From Flavobacterium ustbae (GTDB taxonomy: Bacteria > Bacteroidota > Bacteroidia > Flavobacteriales > Flavobacteriaceae), in NCBI RefSeq assembly GCF_003946915.1, contig NZ_RPOC01000010.1, forward strand, positions 62,001 to 126,000: a stretch of 64,000 bases of DNA. The letters are read 5' to 3'. The notes under the pieces were generated by a model, which was given only the letters and a program-made list of their open reading frames with translations, made no database searches and was not told the DNA's origin. Positions 17,940 to 27,692 of the stretch are shown in pieces. The position numbers were made by a program, and so were the translations under genes. Numbering within the stretch: the stretch's first letter is position 1; each line of letters begins with the position of its first letter.

Positions 17940-20156
17940 TTAAACACTTGCATAAGCATTTGATTTTTCTGATGAATTTTCTATTTCTCCTAAGGGTTCC
18001 AATTTACAGGCACAGACTTTAAACTCGGGAATTTTAGAAATAGGATCTAAAGTTCCTGGCGTTAACTGATTGGCCGATTTTTTCCCTGGCCAGTGATACG
18101 GAATAAAAACAGTATCTTTTCGAATGGTTTCTACGATATTGGCAGGAAAAATTCCTTCTCCTCTTCGAGTTGAAACTTTTACCAATTCTCTCTGTTGAAT
18201 ATTGTATTTCTGAGCCATTTCTGGATGAATTTCCAGCATCGGTTCAGGGAACTGATCTACCAGTTTTCCGATTCTTCGCGTTTGCGTTCCGCTTAAATAT
18301 TGCGAAACTACACGTCCTGTTGTTAAGGTTATCGGATATTCTTCGTCTGTAACTTCGCCCGGCAGTTTGTATGGCGCGGGATTAAAATGCGCTTTTCCGT
18401 CTGGAGTTTTAAATTTTCTGTCTGCCCATAATCTCGGAGTTCCAGGATGGTCTTCTGTTGGACAGGGCCAAAAAACACCCATATGGTCTTCTACTTTTTT
18501 ATACGTGATTCCGAAATAATCTGCTGTACCTCCTTTTGAAGCCACACGAAGTTCATTAAAAATTTCTTCACTGTTCTGATAGGTAAATTTGTCTTTTTCT
18601 CCCAATCTGTCTGCAATTTCCAATAAAATGGAAGTATCAGTTCTAGCTTCTCCCGGAGGTGTTACCGCTTGTCTGATTCGAATTACGCGTCCTTCTGCAG
18701 AAGTTGTAGTTCCTTCTTCTTCTTCCTGTAAAGATCCAGCTAAAACAATATCGGCATGGCGTGCGGTTTCATTCAAAAAGAAATCGATACAGACGTAAAA
18801 CTCCAATTTTTCAAGAGCGGAACGCACATAATTATTGTTTGGAAGCGAAACCAGCGGATTGAAACAAATCGAAATCAATCCTTTTATTTCATCTCTATGA
18901 ATGGCTTCAATAATTTCATAAGCTGTAAGCCCTTTTCCAGGCATATCTTTTTCATCGATTCCCCAAACTTCAGAAATATATTTTCGATGTTCTGGATTTT
19001 CAATATCTCTATTTCCAGGCAATTGATCGCATTTATGCCCGTGTTCTCTACCGCCTTGGCCATTTCCCTGCCCTGTAATGGTTCCGTAACCGCAATAAGG
19101 CTTTCCGATTCTGCCTGTTGCCAAAACCAGATTGATGCAGCCCACCACATTGTCAACACCTTTTGAATGGTGTTCGATTCCTCTTGCATGCAGTAAAAAG
19201 CTTGTTTTTGCTTTTCCCCACAATTCGGCAGCTGCTTTAATTTTTTCTTTAGAAATTCCCGTAATTTCTTCTGCCCATTCTAAAGTATAATCTTTTACAG
19301 CATCAATTGTTTCCTGAAAACCAGAAGTATGATTATCAATAAAATCATGATTCAGCATATCGTGATCTACCAAATATTTAAGCATCGCACCATATAAAGC
19401 CGAATCTGTTCCTGGTCTTACATCGAGATGAATATCGGCTGTTCTTGCCAATGGAATAACACGCGGATCGACCACAATGAGTTTTGCTCCCCGATCTCTA
19501 GCTTTCCAGATCCAATGGGTTAAAGTTGGAAATGTTTCGCTGATGTTTGCTCCCGCAACAATAATTACCTCAGCATATTCTAAATCGGAATAATTATTGG
19601 AAGCGCGGTCTAAACCAAAGGCTTTTTTATTTCCTGCACCTGCACTTACCATGCACAAACGTCCATTATAATCTAAGTTTCTGGTTTTTAAAGCAACTCT
19701 GGCAAATTTTCCAACCAAGTAACTTTTCTCATTCGTAAGCGAAACACCCGATAGCATAGAAAAGGCATGCTTTCCGTATTTTTCCTGAATTCTTTTAATT
19801 TCAGAAACAGTTTTATCCATGGCATCGTCCCAAGACATTTTTTCGAAACCTTTACCTTCTACTCTTTTTATTGGATGCAGTAATCGGTCGGGATGATTGT
19901 TTTGCAGATAACGCTGCACTCCTTTTGGACACAAACGGCCTTCGTTAAAAGGAAATTCCATCCACGGTTCAAAACCAACCACTTTATTGTCTTTTACCGT
20001 TAATTGAATCCCACATTGCATCCCGCAAAAACAGCAGTGTGTTTTTACCGTTTTGTCAGGTTCATCTCGGCCAGGATATCCTTCTTTTGGCGAATAATTC
20101 AAATGCGGGCCAAAATCTTCAATTATTTTTTCAGTTGATACAGGTAGTTTTGCCAT
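17940..20156 (-). CDS. Molybdopterin nitrate reductase catalytic subunit
   Basis: The protein has about 738 residues and belongs to the DMSO-reductase family, close to assimilatory/periplasmic-type nitrate reductases (NasA/NarB/NapA). A 4Fe-4S site lies at the N-terminus ([12 protein letters not shown]...GRLCPKG), the likely Mo-ligating Cys is in [12 protein letters not shown], and the C-terminal molybdopterin-dinucleotide domain is present ([20 protein letters not shown]). The absence of a Tat or Sec signal indicates a cytoplasmic enzyme. I chose the ATG at 20154-20156 ([10 protein letters not shown]); the 11 codons upstream come from a TTG inside an intergenic repeat. Flanking NarK genes support nitrate as substrate. 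Whether it serves assimilation or respiration is unresolved. Confidence 0.88.
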   Translation of the reverse strand: MAKLPVSTEKIIEDFGPHLNYSPKEGYPGRDEPDKTVKTHCCFCGMQCGIQLTVKDNKVVGFEPWMEFPFNEGRLCPKGVQRYLQNNHPDRLLHPIKRVEGKGFEKMSWDDAMDKTVSEIKRIQEKYGKHAFSMLSGVSLTNEKSYLVGKFARVALKTRNLDYNGRLCMVSAGAGNKKAFGLDRASNNYSDLEYAEVIIVAGANISETFPTLTHWIWKARDRGAKLIVVDPRVIPLARTADIHLDVRPGTDSALYGAMLKYLVDHDMLNHDFIDNHTSGFQETIDAVKDYTLEWAEEITGISKEKIKAAAELWGKAKTSFLLHARGIEHHSKGVDNVVGCINLVLATGRIGKPYCGYGTITGQGNGQGGREHGHKCDQLPGNRDIENPEHRKYISEVWGIDEKDMPGKGLTAYEIIEAIHRDEIKGLISICFNPLVSLPNNNYVRSALEKLEFYVCIDFFLNETARHADIVLAGSLQEEEEGTTTSAEGRVIRIRQAVTPPGEARTDTSILLEIADRLGEKDKFTYQNSEEIFNELRVASKGGTADYFGITYKKVEDHMGVFWPCPTEDHPGTPRLWADRKFKTPDGKAHFNPAPYKLPGEVTDEEYPITLTTGRVVSQYLSGTQTRRIGKLVDQFPEPMLEIHPEMAQKYNIQQRELVKVSTRRGEGIFPANIVETIRKDTVFIPYHWPGKKSANQLTPGTLDPISKIPEFKVCACKLEPLGEIENSSEKSNAYASV

Positions 20157-20182
20157 GTTACTTTTTGTTTTATTTGTTTCAG

Positions 20183-20230
20183 GTTTCAAGTTTCAAGTTG
20201 CTCACAGAACGTCAACTTGAAACTTGAAAC
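20183..20230. repeat. 18-bp perfect inverted repeat (GTTTCAAGTTTCAAGTTG)
   Basis: Arms 20183-20200 and 20213-20230 are perfect complements around a 12-base loop, with a further AGAAACTTGAAAC copy at 20234-20246. It lies between the cytochrome b-like gene and the nitrate reductase gene inside the operon, without a T-run in the minus direction, so it may be a processing or stability element rather than a terminator. Related words occur at about 60415-60455. Confidence 0.75.
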
Positions 20231-20255
20231 AAAAGAAACTTGAAACTATTTTTTT

Positions 20256-21305
20256 CTATCCAAATAAATTTCCGCCTTCTAATCTTGCTTTTAAATGTGC
20301 TTTTGCTAGACGGTCTCTTTTTCCTTCTGGACTTAAATCAAGATGCGAATTGCCTTCGTCATCACTAAAATCAAAACCCAGCTGTTTTGTCACTATTTTT
20401 AAGTCATCGATATGAAGCTGCGTTGCGAAAGGTTTTCCCGTTTCTTTACAGATTGCTATTCCTTTTTTCATTCCTTCTTTTTTATAAATATGTGCACCAA
20501 TCTGAGCCGGACGCTGAATGATATGAAAGAATTTTCCAAACGGAATCCAGATCAAAAACATAATAACTGTAACCGCGTGAATTACAGCCAGAAAATCATA
20601 CGCAAATCCTTTCATGAATTGATAAGAATAAGTTAGGCATAAACCTGTTACTGAAATTGCAATCAATAAAAGAAGTGGCAGCAAATCGCCTTCAAAAGTT
20701 TGTGTGGCAATTAATCCTGGATTGGTTAAGCGGCGCCTTAGATAGTAAAGAGATCCGATAATCACCAAATAAGAAGACCAGTTTAAGGCATGAAAAGTTA
20801 AAAATGCCATAATAGAATCCAATTCAAAATCCATTACTTTAAAACCAAAAAAATGGGCTTCGTAAACCGAAATGGAATTGGGTGCCAGAGTAAAATGAAT
20901 CCATCCAAATGTTAGCGGAAATGTAATTGCAAAAGCAGAAAAACAGCCAATTGCAATACAAAAATGCGCTATCCAGCGGTATTTTCCTCTTGGGTAAATG
21001 AATTTTTGAAAAGCAATATTCTCAACCGATTCTTTCGTCAGAAACCATAAATGCGAAAATACTTTTCCTGTAAATAGAAAATTGATGCCGCGTTTAAAAT
21101 ACATCCATGTTGGCGGGCGCTGCAGCCAAACCGTATATCGATATACAACTCCAAAAAATGCAAAGAGAGTTCCGAAGAGATAGGTTACTAAAGCGGCATC
21201 AAAATTCTGCAGTTTTCTTGATCCATAAAAAACCAATACGACCATAAAAACTGAAGCTGCCGTTGCAATTAATAACGCTTTCGTATTAAATGTTCTTTCT
21301 TTCAT
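20256..21305 (-). CDS. Cytochrome b-like membrane subunit
   Basis: This 349-residue protein has about five to six membrane helices and well-placed histidines (H114 in the AHFCIAIGCF helix, H172 in TFHALNW, H243 in AVIHAVTV, H261 in KFFHIIQRP), the pattern of di-haem quinol dehydrogenase subunits related to NarI/HdrE/DsrM. The C-terminal 90 residues are cytoplasmic and charged, with a single Cys (AICKETGKPF). In this cluster it is the most plausible quinol-linked partner of the reductase. Haem binding is inferred from histidine placement, not shown. Confidence 0.65.
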   Translation of the reverse strand: MKERTFNTKALLIATAASVFMVVLVFYGSRKLQNFDAALVTYLFGTLFAFFGVVYRYTVWLQRPPTWMYFKRGINFLFTGKVFSHLWFLTKESVENIAFQKFIYPRGKYRWIAHFCIAIGCFSAFAITFPLTFGWIHFTLAPNSISVYEAHFFGFKVMDFELDSIMAFLTFHALNWSSYLVIIGSLYYLRRRLTNPGLIATQTFEGDLLPLLLLIAISVTGLCLTYSYQFMKGFAYDFLAVIHAVTVIMFLIWIPFGKFFHIIQRPAQIGAHIYKKEGMKKGIAICKETGKPFATQLHIDDLKIVTKQLGFDFSDDEGNSHLDLSPEGKRDRLAKAHLKARLEGGNLFG

Positions 21306-21331
21306 CTTAAATTAAATTTAATAATTGCCTA

Positions 21332-22924
21332 TTAACTTGGCTTTTCACAATTTTTACGATTGTAAAACCACCAATTGATAGCCGTTGCCAATACAGTATA
21401 TAAAGCAACGCCAATAAAAAACTGATCTACAGTTCCATTTGCAGAAATATTATTCCCAATTAATTTAGAAAATATGAATGGTCCAAAAGCTGCGATTGCC
21501 GCTGTCCAGCCAATTACTCCTGCTGCTTGGCGCGGATTTTCTTTAAAAATGATTGGATATTGTCTAAAAGTCCCAGCATTTCCAATTCCTGTAAAAAAGA
21601 ACATGGCTAGGATTACCGTTACAAAAAGTGGAAACTGCTCCATACTTGTAGGAGCAACTAATCCTTCTGTTACTAAAATGATCGATCCCACCAAAATTCC
21701 CAAACCTGTAATGGTAGTTAAAATTGCTCCGCCAACTTTATCGGCAACAAACCCAAATGCAATTCGGCTTGCAGAACCTAATAATGGTCCGTAGAATGCA
21801 TATACTAAAGGATCTGGCGGATTAGGAAAATCTCCGTAAAGAAATTTTATCATTAAGGGAAAGGCTGCCGATAATCCCGCAAAAGTTCCAAAGGTCATTA
21901 TATATGTAATGGTACAATACCAAGTATGTTTATTGGAAAAAATATCCATTTGCTCTTTTACAGATGCCATCATTGGAATACTTTTTAAATAAACCCAGCT
22001 TAAAATTGCCATAATTATTAAAAAAGGAACGTACCAAAATGCTGCAGACTGCAAGTAGATTTCTGATTTTTTAACTGCTGTATTATCAGGTTTAATGTTG
22101 TCTAAGATTTTTTCTGCCAGTTTCGGATTTGCGTTTGCAATGGCTTTTGCTTTTGCTTTTATGGGTAACGCATTAAAGATCGCTACATTATCGGTTGAGT
22201 TTACGGCGTTACTTACCGAATCTTTGACATTTTGCTTTATGTTGGCAAGTATTTTTGACTGCATTTCTACATCAAAAGTTGCAAAAACTTCTTTTTGTTT
22301 TTCTAAACTTGATGTTTGCAAAAGAGCCAGTGTTTCTTTAGGATCAACGCTCGTGAAAGTCGATGCCGCGCCATAAATTCCAATACTGATTATAAGAGGC
22401 GTAACAAATTGCGCGATTGAAACCCCAAAATTTCCAATTCCGGCCTGTAAACCCAAAGCCGTTCCTTTTAATCGCTGCGGAAAAAACAGACTTGTACTTG
22501 GCATATAGGAAGAGAAATCTCCACCTCCAAAACCTGTTGTAAAAGCTAAAACTGCAAAAACCCAAAAAGGCGTATTTACATTCATAATGGCAAAACCAAT
22601 TCCGATTACGGGAATTAATTTTAGCAGTGTGGCAAATGACACTACATGTCTGGTACCAAATATTGGCAAAATAAAGGTGTGGATAATTCGAAGAAATCCC
22701 GCTGCCAATCCTGGGATTGCCGTTAGCCAAAACAGCTGGTCTTTAGAAAAATTAAATCCAAGACCTGGCAATTTTACTGCGATAACGCTCATCATAAACC
22801 AAGAAGCAAAAGACAAGGTTAGTGTCGCTGTGGTAATTATCAACGTTCTCCATGCTATTTTACTTCCTCCATTATTCCAAAAGGCTTCATCTTCGGGTTC
22901 CCATCTGTCTAACCAAGTTTTCAT
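21332..22924 (-). CDS. NarK-type MFS nitrate/nitrite transporter with helical insertion
   Basis: This 530-residue major facilitator transporter has the nitrate signature in TM5 (GLQAGIGNFGVSIAQFVTP, about residues 158-176). It differs from ordinary NarK (about 400-480 residues) in carrying a polar, helical insertion of about 100 residues (about 188-290, with repeated KILANIK / AEKILDNIK patterns) before the second half resumes at SAAFWYVPFLII. It should import nitrate and/or exchange nitrite. It is 18 bases from the next NarK gene and 26 bases from the cytochrome gene, in one transcription unit. Confidence 0.87.
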   Translation of the reverse strand: MKTWLDRWEPEDEAFWNNGGSKIAWRTLIITTATLTLSFASWFMMSVIAVKLPGLGFNFSKDQLFWLTAIPGLAAGFLRIIHTFILPIFGTRHVVSFATLLKLIPVIGIGFAIMNVNTPFWVFAVLAFTTGFGGGDFSSYMPSTSLFFPQRLKGTALGLQAGIGNFGVSIAQFVTPLIISIGIYGAASTFTSVDPKETLALLQTSSLEKQKEVFATFDVEMQSKILANIKQNVKDSVSNAVNSTDNVAIFNALPIKAKAKAIANANPKLAEKILDNIKPDNTAVKKSEIYLQSAAFWYVPFLIIMAILSWVYLKSIPMMASVKEQMDIFSNKHTWYCTITYIMTFGTFAGLSAAFPLMIKFLYGDFPNPPDPLVYAFYGPLLGSASRIAFGFVADKVGGAILTTITGLGILVGSIILVTEGLVAPTSMEQFPLFVTVILAMFFFTGIGNAGTFRQYPIIFKENPRQAAGVIGWTAAIAAFGPFIFSKLIGNNISANGTVDQFFIGVALYTVLATAINWWFYNRKNCEKPS

Positions 22925-22942
22925 CTTTTTTCATTTTTATAA

Positions 22943-24415
22943 TTAATGATCCTCTATATGTCTTGTAAAATCTGGTGATTTCTTTCTCATTGCTTTAATG
23001 ATTGTCCTATGCATCCACAAAAGACAGAGCACAGAAAGTATAAAAATGAAAATCCATGAACTGGTCCAAAGTCCAGTGTAATCTAGCAGGTAGCCAAAGA
23101 TTATCGGACCGAAGAAACCGCCTAGCCCACCAATAAGTCCTACCATTCCACCTACTACTCCAATTTCATTAGGAAAATATTCTGGAATATGTTTGTAGAC
23201 GGCCGCTTTTCCAATTCCCCACGAAATTCCTATAAGTATCACCAAAACAAGATATACCCAAAGATTGGCGCTGAAGTTAATCTGCGTAATTCCTCGCGCT
23301 AATAATTCCTTCTTTTTTACCTCTTGATTTTGTTTGACAACGATTTCCTGCCAATAGTTTTTTACCGGAAAAACAGCATTATTTTCTGTATCTGTTTTTT
23401 TCTTAGCCGTTATTTGATGAACTTTTCCACTTACGACAATTTTATCAGCAGCGATTTCTGTAACCGTTCCGTTATTTGATGCCAGAACGCCAGGCCCAGC
23501 GGTAAATATTTCCATTTTGGGAAACATGAGCAGAAAACTTATAATTATGGAAGATCCAAGTACCCAATACATGACTTTTCTTGCTCCAAATTTATCTGAG
23601 AGATAACCTCCAAAAGCTCTAATGATACCAGAAGGCAGACTGAACATTGTAGCAAACATTCCGCCCATTACTAAAGTGGTGCCGTAAACATTCATAAAAT
23701 TGGGAAGCAGCCATTGTGAATAGGCAACAAAAAAACCGAAAACTAAAAAATAGTACGTTCCAAAACGCCAAACTCTAGTTTTCTTTAATGGAGAAAGCAG
23801 TTCGGACATATTTTTTGAAACGCCTTGATTGGTTCTATTTTTAGCAAAAACAATAAATAATAAACCAATAATCACCAGCGACGCACCATAAATAATCGGG
23901 AGCATTTTCCATCCATTTACGGGATCTTTTTCGGAAAAATTATTCAACAACGTAGGCGCGATAAAAGTAGTGATCGCCGCGCCGGCATTTCCCATCCCAA
24001 AAATTCCCAAGGCTCGCCCCTGCCATTCTTTTGGATACCAAATTGATGTATAGCCAATTCCAACAGCAAAACTTGTTCCTACCAACCCGAAGAAAAAGCT
24101 TAGAACGGCAAAACTCCAGAACGAATTAGCAAAAGGCAAAAGAAAAAGCGGAATGGAACAGAGTAAAAGCAATACAGAAAATATTATTTTTCCGCCGTAT
24201 TTATCAGTCAAAATTCCAATTGGCAATCTCATAATCGATCCTGTGAGTACAGGAATTCCCAAAAGCCATCCGATCTGTACAACATTCCAGTCAAAAATCT
24301 CCTTATCAACCAAAAAAGTAACCAGTACTCCGTTGAGTGTCCAACAGGCAAAACAAATTGTAAATGCTAAAGTGTTTAAAAAAAGAATACGATGCGATAA
24401 GGAAAGATCTGCCAT
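22943..24415 (-). CDS. NarK-type MFS nitrate/nitrite transporter with lipoyl-like insertion
   Basis: This 490-residue transporter carries both nitrate signatures: GIFGMGNAGAAITTFIAPTL (about 137-156) and VGGMVGLIGGLGGFFGPI (about 421-438). Between TM8 and TM9 (about residues 302-384) it has a soluble insertion with the beta-rich pattern NNGTVTEIAADKIVVSGKVH and a later VVKQNQEVKKKELLARG, which looks like a biotinyl/lipoyl or HlyD-type hammerhead fold. It is the first gene of the eight-gene nitrate cluster. The pair with the next NarK may provide uptake and nitrite export. Confidence 0.87.
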   Translation of the reverse strand: MADLSLSHRILFLNTLAFTICFACWTLNGVLVTFLVDKEIFDWNVVQIGWLLGIPVLTGSIMRLPIGILTDKYGGKIIFSVLLLLCSIPLFLLPFANSFWSFAVLSFFFGLVGTSFAVGIGYTSIWYPKEWQGRALGIFGMGNAGAAITTFIAPTLLNNFSEKDPVNGWKMLPIIYGASLVIIGLLFIVFAKNRTNQGVSKNMSELLSPLKKTRVWRFGTYYFLVFGFFVAYSQWLLPNFMNVYGTTLVMGGMFATMFSLPSGIIRAFGGYLSDKFGARKVMYWVLGSSIIISFLLMFPKMEIFTAGPGVLASNNGTVTEIAADKIVVSGKVHQITAKKKTDTENNAVFPVKNYWQEIVVKQNQEVKKKELLARGITQINFSANLWVYLVLVILIGISWGIGKAAVYKHIPEYFPNEIGVVGGMVGLIGGLGGFFGPIIFGYLLDYTGLWTSSWIFIFILSVLCLLWMHRTIIKAMRKKSPDFTRHIEDH

Positions 24416-24701
24416 AGAATAAAGTATTAAATTATGTTTTTGAAAATCTATTACTGAAATATGGGATAACCTAGAAACACTATTCGTAAATAACTGAATA
24501 GCAATAGTTTTCTAAAATTATAAAAAATATCTTAAGTAAATCACTTACAATTCTATATTTAGCGAAATATTAATCTTATTTAAACTCATTCTTAAAAAGA
24601 ACTGATCTTCAATTTGTTAAATAATCTATAATTTTAAAAGTCAGATTAAACCTGTTTCTATTCCTAAAGTCTAATGGATATAACAATTAAAAAAACTTAA
24701 C

Positions 24702-25142
24702 ATGAAAAAATTATTTATCGCGGCTATGTTATTTGTTGGAATAGCAAGTTTTGCACAAGAAACAGATCAGAAACCATCACGTGAGCACAAAGAGAGAATG
24801 ACTCCGGAACAACGTAATGAAAAACAACTTAAAAAATTGACAAGCGAATTAAGTTTAGATGCTAATCAGCAAGCACAAGTAAAACAGCTTTTGGCTGAAA
24901 GAAGCGCTAAAGCAGAGAAATTTAAAGAAGCACGTAAAGAAAGAAAAGACAGTAATGTTAAACCTACTGCTGAAGAAAAAGCAGCTTTCAAAAAACAAAT
25001 GGAAGATGAAGTTGCGGCTAACGATGCTAAAATGAAATCGATCTTAAAAGCAGATCAATACACAAAATGGAAAACGTTGCAAGAGCAGAAAAAAGATAAA
25101 ATGCGAGAAAAAGCAAAAGAGCATAAAAAAACTAATGATTAA
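24702..25142 (+). CDS. Exported charged helical protein, Spy/CpxP-like
   Basis: This 146-residue protein has a signal peptide (MKKLFIAAMLFVGIASFAQ) and an almost wholly helical, Lys/Glu-rich mature part with MTPEQRNEKQLKKLTSELSL and ILKADQYTKWKTLQEQKKDK. The layout (two conserved T/L-x-x-Q turns, long charged helices) is like Spy/CpxP periplasmic chaperones, although no LTxxQ motif is perfect. A role in envelope protein folding is inferred. It is a lone gene with a strong terminator shared with hemL. Confidence 0.65.
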   Translation: MKKLFIAAMLFVGIASFAQETDQKPSREHKERMTPEQRNEKQLKKLTSELSLDANQQAQVKQLLAERSAKAEKFKEARKERKDSNVKPTAEEKAAFKKQMEDEVAANDAKMKSILKADQYTKWKTLQEQKKDKMREKAKEHKKTND

Positions 25143-25153
25143 TTTGCAGCAAA

Positions 25154-25180
25154 AAAAAGGAGGCTTTAAGCCTCCTTTTT
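25154..25180. terminator. Bidirectional terminator, Spy-like gene / hemL
   Basis: A perfect 13-bp inverted repeat (AAAAAGGAGGCTT with AAGCCTCCTTTTT, centre T) is followed by T-runs in both directions between convergent genes. It overlaps neither gene. Confidence 0.92.
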
Positions 25181-25183
25181 GTA

Positions 25184-26470
25184 TTATAATGTTTTAGATA
25201 CTTTATCAATCGCATTGATTGTAAAATCTAAATCTTCGTAAGTCAATGCATCTGTAATAAACCAGGTTTCGTATGCAGATGGTGCAATGTATACGCCTTC
25301 CTGCAATAATCCGTGGAAGAATTTCTTAAATGTTTCGTTATCTCCTTTTGCAGCAGATTGAAAATCGGTAACAGGATTTGCATCAAAATGAACAGAAATC
25401 ATAGAACCCACTCTATTGATTGTAAAAACAACATTATTCGCTTTTAAAACTCTATCAATTCCAGCTTCTAAATAAGCTGTTTTTTCTTCTAAACGAGTAA
25501 AAATTTCTCTGTCATTATCAAGCGCTTTCAACATTGCCAATCCAGCCGCCATTGCTAACGGATTTCCAGATAATGTTCCCGCTTGGTAAACCGGCCCAAG
25601 AGGCGCTAACTGATTCATGATTTCTTCTCGTGCAGCAAAAGCTCCAACAGGAAGTCCGCCACCAATCACTTTTCCGAAAGTCACGATATCGGCATCAATT
25701 CCATATAATTCCTGAACACCGCCGCGAGCTAAACGGAAACCTGTCATTACTTCATCAAAAATCAATAAGATTCCGTTTGCAGTACACAAATCTCTTAGCC
25801 CTTGCAAGAATCCTTCTTTAGGAACAATACATCCCATATTTCCAGCAACGGCTTCGATAATAATGGCAGCAATTTCTCCTTTATTAGCTTCAACCAATGT
25901 TTTTACATTTTCTAAATCATTGTATTTTGCCAACAAAGTATCTTTTGCAGTCCCTTCTGTAACTCCAGGGCTGTTTGGCGAACCAAAAGTAACCGCTCCA
26001 CTTCCTGCCTGAATCAAGAATGAATCAGAATGTCCGTGGTAGCAACCTGCAAATTTTATAATTTTATCTCTTTTTGTAAATCCGCGAGCCAGACGAATCG
26101 CACTCATACAGGCTTCTGTACCAGAATTTACAAAACGAATTTTATCGATATTCGGAACCATAGAAACAGCCAAAGCAGCGATTTCCGTTTCCAATTCGGT
26201 TGGCATTCCAAATGAAGTTCCTAGTTTTGCTTTTTCGATCACAGCGTCAACAACCGGCTGATATGCGTGACCTAAAACCATTGGCCCCCAAGAGTTGATA
26301 TAATCGATTAATTTATTTCCGTCTTCATCATATAAATAAGCGCCTTTAGCACTTTTTACAAAAATCGGAGTTCCGCCAACGGCTTTAAATGCTCTTACTG
26401 GTGAATTTACTCCTCCCGGAATTACTTTTTCTGCTTCAGCAAAAAGCTGACTACTTCTTTTATATAACAT
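25184..26470 (-). CDS. hemL: Glutamate-1-semialdehyde 2,1-aminomutase
   Basis: This 428-residue PLP enzyme converts glutamate-1-semialdehyde into 5-aminolevulinate in the C5 pathway of tetrapyrrole synthesis. The aminotransferase III fold is full length: the [20 protein letters not shown] start, the phosphate-binding [20 protein letters not shown], the [10 protein letters not shown] block, the PLP pyridine Asp in [10 protein letters not shown] and the Schiff-base Lys in [15 protein letters not shown]. The gene is downstream of a small membrane protein gene on the same strand. Confidence 0.96.
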   Translation of the reverse strand: MLYKRSSQLFAEAEKVIPGGVNSPVRAFKAVGGTPIFVKSAKGAYLYDEDGNKLIDYINSWGPMVLGHAYQPVVDAVIEKAKLGTSFGMPTELETEIAALAVSMVPNIDKIRFVNSGTEACMSAIRLARGFTKRDKIIKFAGCYHGHSDSFLIQAGSGAVTFGSPNSPGVTEGTAKDTLLAKYNDLENVKTLVEANKGEIAAIIIEAVAGNMGCIVPKEGFLQGLRDLCTANGILLIFDEVMTGFRLARGGVQELYGIDADIVTFGKVIGGGLPVGAFAAREEIMNQLAPLGPVYQAGTLSGNPLAMAAGLAMLKALDNDREIFTRLEEKTAYLEAGIDRVLKANNVVFTINRVGSMISVHFDANPVTDFQSAAKGDNETFKKFFHGLLQEGVYIAPSAYETWFITDALTYEDLDFTINAIDKVSKTL

Positions 26471-26510
26471 TTTTAATTTTAGATTTTTGAGTTTAGATTT
26501 TAGATTTAAC

Positions 26511-26762
26511 TTATCTGCTTAAACCTTGATTTCTTACAAACTCATTGAAATATTGTTGTTCTATTTGTTCTTCTTTTGAAAGTTCTTCAATCCCTGAATC
26601 GGACATTCCTAGTGGCGAATGAAAAGTCCATTTCCAAATTGGTCTGTGTTTTACAAAAAAGTGTGTTTCTGGAAACTCATCATGATGATAAACTCCACAG
26701 AAAAATCTAACTGTCAATGCTATCGCAAAAATAAAAATCCCAATTCCTATTTTCCTTTCCAT
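26511..26762 (-). CDS. Small membrane protein, unknown
   Basis: This 83-residue protein has one N-terminal hydrophobic helix ([20 protein letters not shown]) and a mature part rich in aromatic and His residues ([20 protein letters not shown]). No family is recognised. It lies between hemL (about 40 bases) and the glucosaminidase gene (30 bases) in the same orientation, so they could be cotranscribed. Confidence 0.6.
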   Translation of the reverse strand: MERKIGIGIFIFAIALTVRFFCGVYHHDEFPETHFFVKHRPIWKWTFHSPLGMSDSGIEELSKEEQIEQQYFNEFVRNQGLSR

Positions 26763-26792
26763 TAATAATTTATAATTAATAAATCATAATTA

Positions 26793-27692
26793 TTATTTCA
26801 CTTTAAGCCTCTGTCCTATCGAAATAGCATTATCCGTCAGATTATTTTTTCTCTTTAAATCTTCGACCAATAAATTGAATTTTTTTGAAATTGAATATAG
26901 TGTATCTCCTTTTTGAACTTCGTATAAATTTGGGTCATAAGGATTCATATTTATTTTAGGATCGGAATACGCTACTGAAGAAGAACTTCTTGTTGGAGCC
27001 GAAGTATTAATTGGCACATAGTTTTTTCCTGTAACCTGACAATCGTACTGATGCAGATTGTAACGCTCAATATAACTAATTAATTTATCCGGATATTTCG
27101 GGTCGGTTGCATAACCGCAAGCTCTTAAGCCTTTTGCCCAAGCTTTGTAATCGTCTTTTTCGTATGTAAATAACGATTCATATCTTTTTTTACCCACTAA
27201 AAATAAAGCGTGATCTCTATACGATTCAGATGCCTGAGGGTATTTTCTAAAACATTCCTGCGCCGAATCATCATCATGACGAACACTTTCGCCCAACCAA
27301 TCTTTATGACATTTAATTCCGAAATGATTATTAGCTTCTAGAGCCAAATCGCCACGCCCTGCGCCCGATTCTAAAATTCCCTGCGCTAGAATAATACTTG
27401 CTGGAATTCCGTACGTTTTCATGTTTCCTACTGCAATTTCTTGATACTGTAGAATATAATTATTGATTAAATCGCTAGTTACAACTGTTTTTGAAGTAGA
27501 CTGAATAACCTCAGTTTTATTATTTGTAGAAGGATAATTTTTACCGATTGGTTTAGCAGGATTATTTCTTTTTGTTGCAGCCGTTCGAGCCTGAACTGCA
27601 GCCGCTTTTTTAGTCGTCGCGATGGCAGGCTTACTAGAAGAGCAGCTTGCTAAAGCTAATATTACGAGAAGTAATACAATTTTTTTAATCAT
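26793..27692 (-). CDS. Glucosaminidase-LysM peptidoglycan hydrolase, lipoprotein
   Basis: This 299-residue protein has a lipoprotein signal (LLLVILALASC), a low-complexity Ala/Lys/Thr linker, a glucosaminidase domain (about 75-215; ASIILAQGILESGAGRGDLA contains the catalytic Glu) and a C-terminal LysM repeat (about 254-299; YEVQKGDTLYSISKKFN). It should cleave the N-acetylglucosaminyl bond of peptidoglycan from the outer membrane, with LysM binding glycan. Its start overlaps the end of the upstream deaminase-like gene by eight bases, suggesting translational coupling. Confidence 0.9.
   Translation of the reverse strand: MIKKIVLLLVILALASCSSSKPAIATTKKAAAVQARTAATKRNNPAKPIGKNYPSTNNKTEVIQSTSKTVVTSDLINNYILQYQEIAVGNMKTYGIPASIILAQGILESGAGRGDLALEANNHFGIKCHKDWLGESVRHDDDSAQECFRKYPQASESYRDHALFLVGKKRYESLFTYEKDDYKAWAKGLRACGYATDPKYPDKLISYIERYNLHQYDCQVTGKNYVPINTSAPTRSSSSVAYSDPKINMNPYDPNLYEVQKGDTLYSISKKFNLLVEDLKRKNNLTDNAISIGQRLKVK

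Noticed and set aside
20157..20189. Upstream extension of the nitrate reductase (TTG start)
   Set aside because: The codons fall in the TTTCAAG repeat; the ATG at 20154-20156 is preferred.
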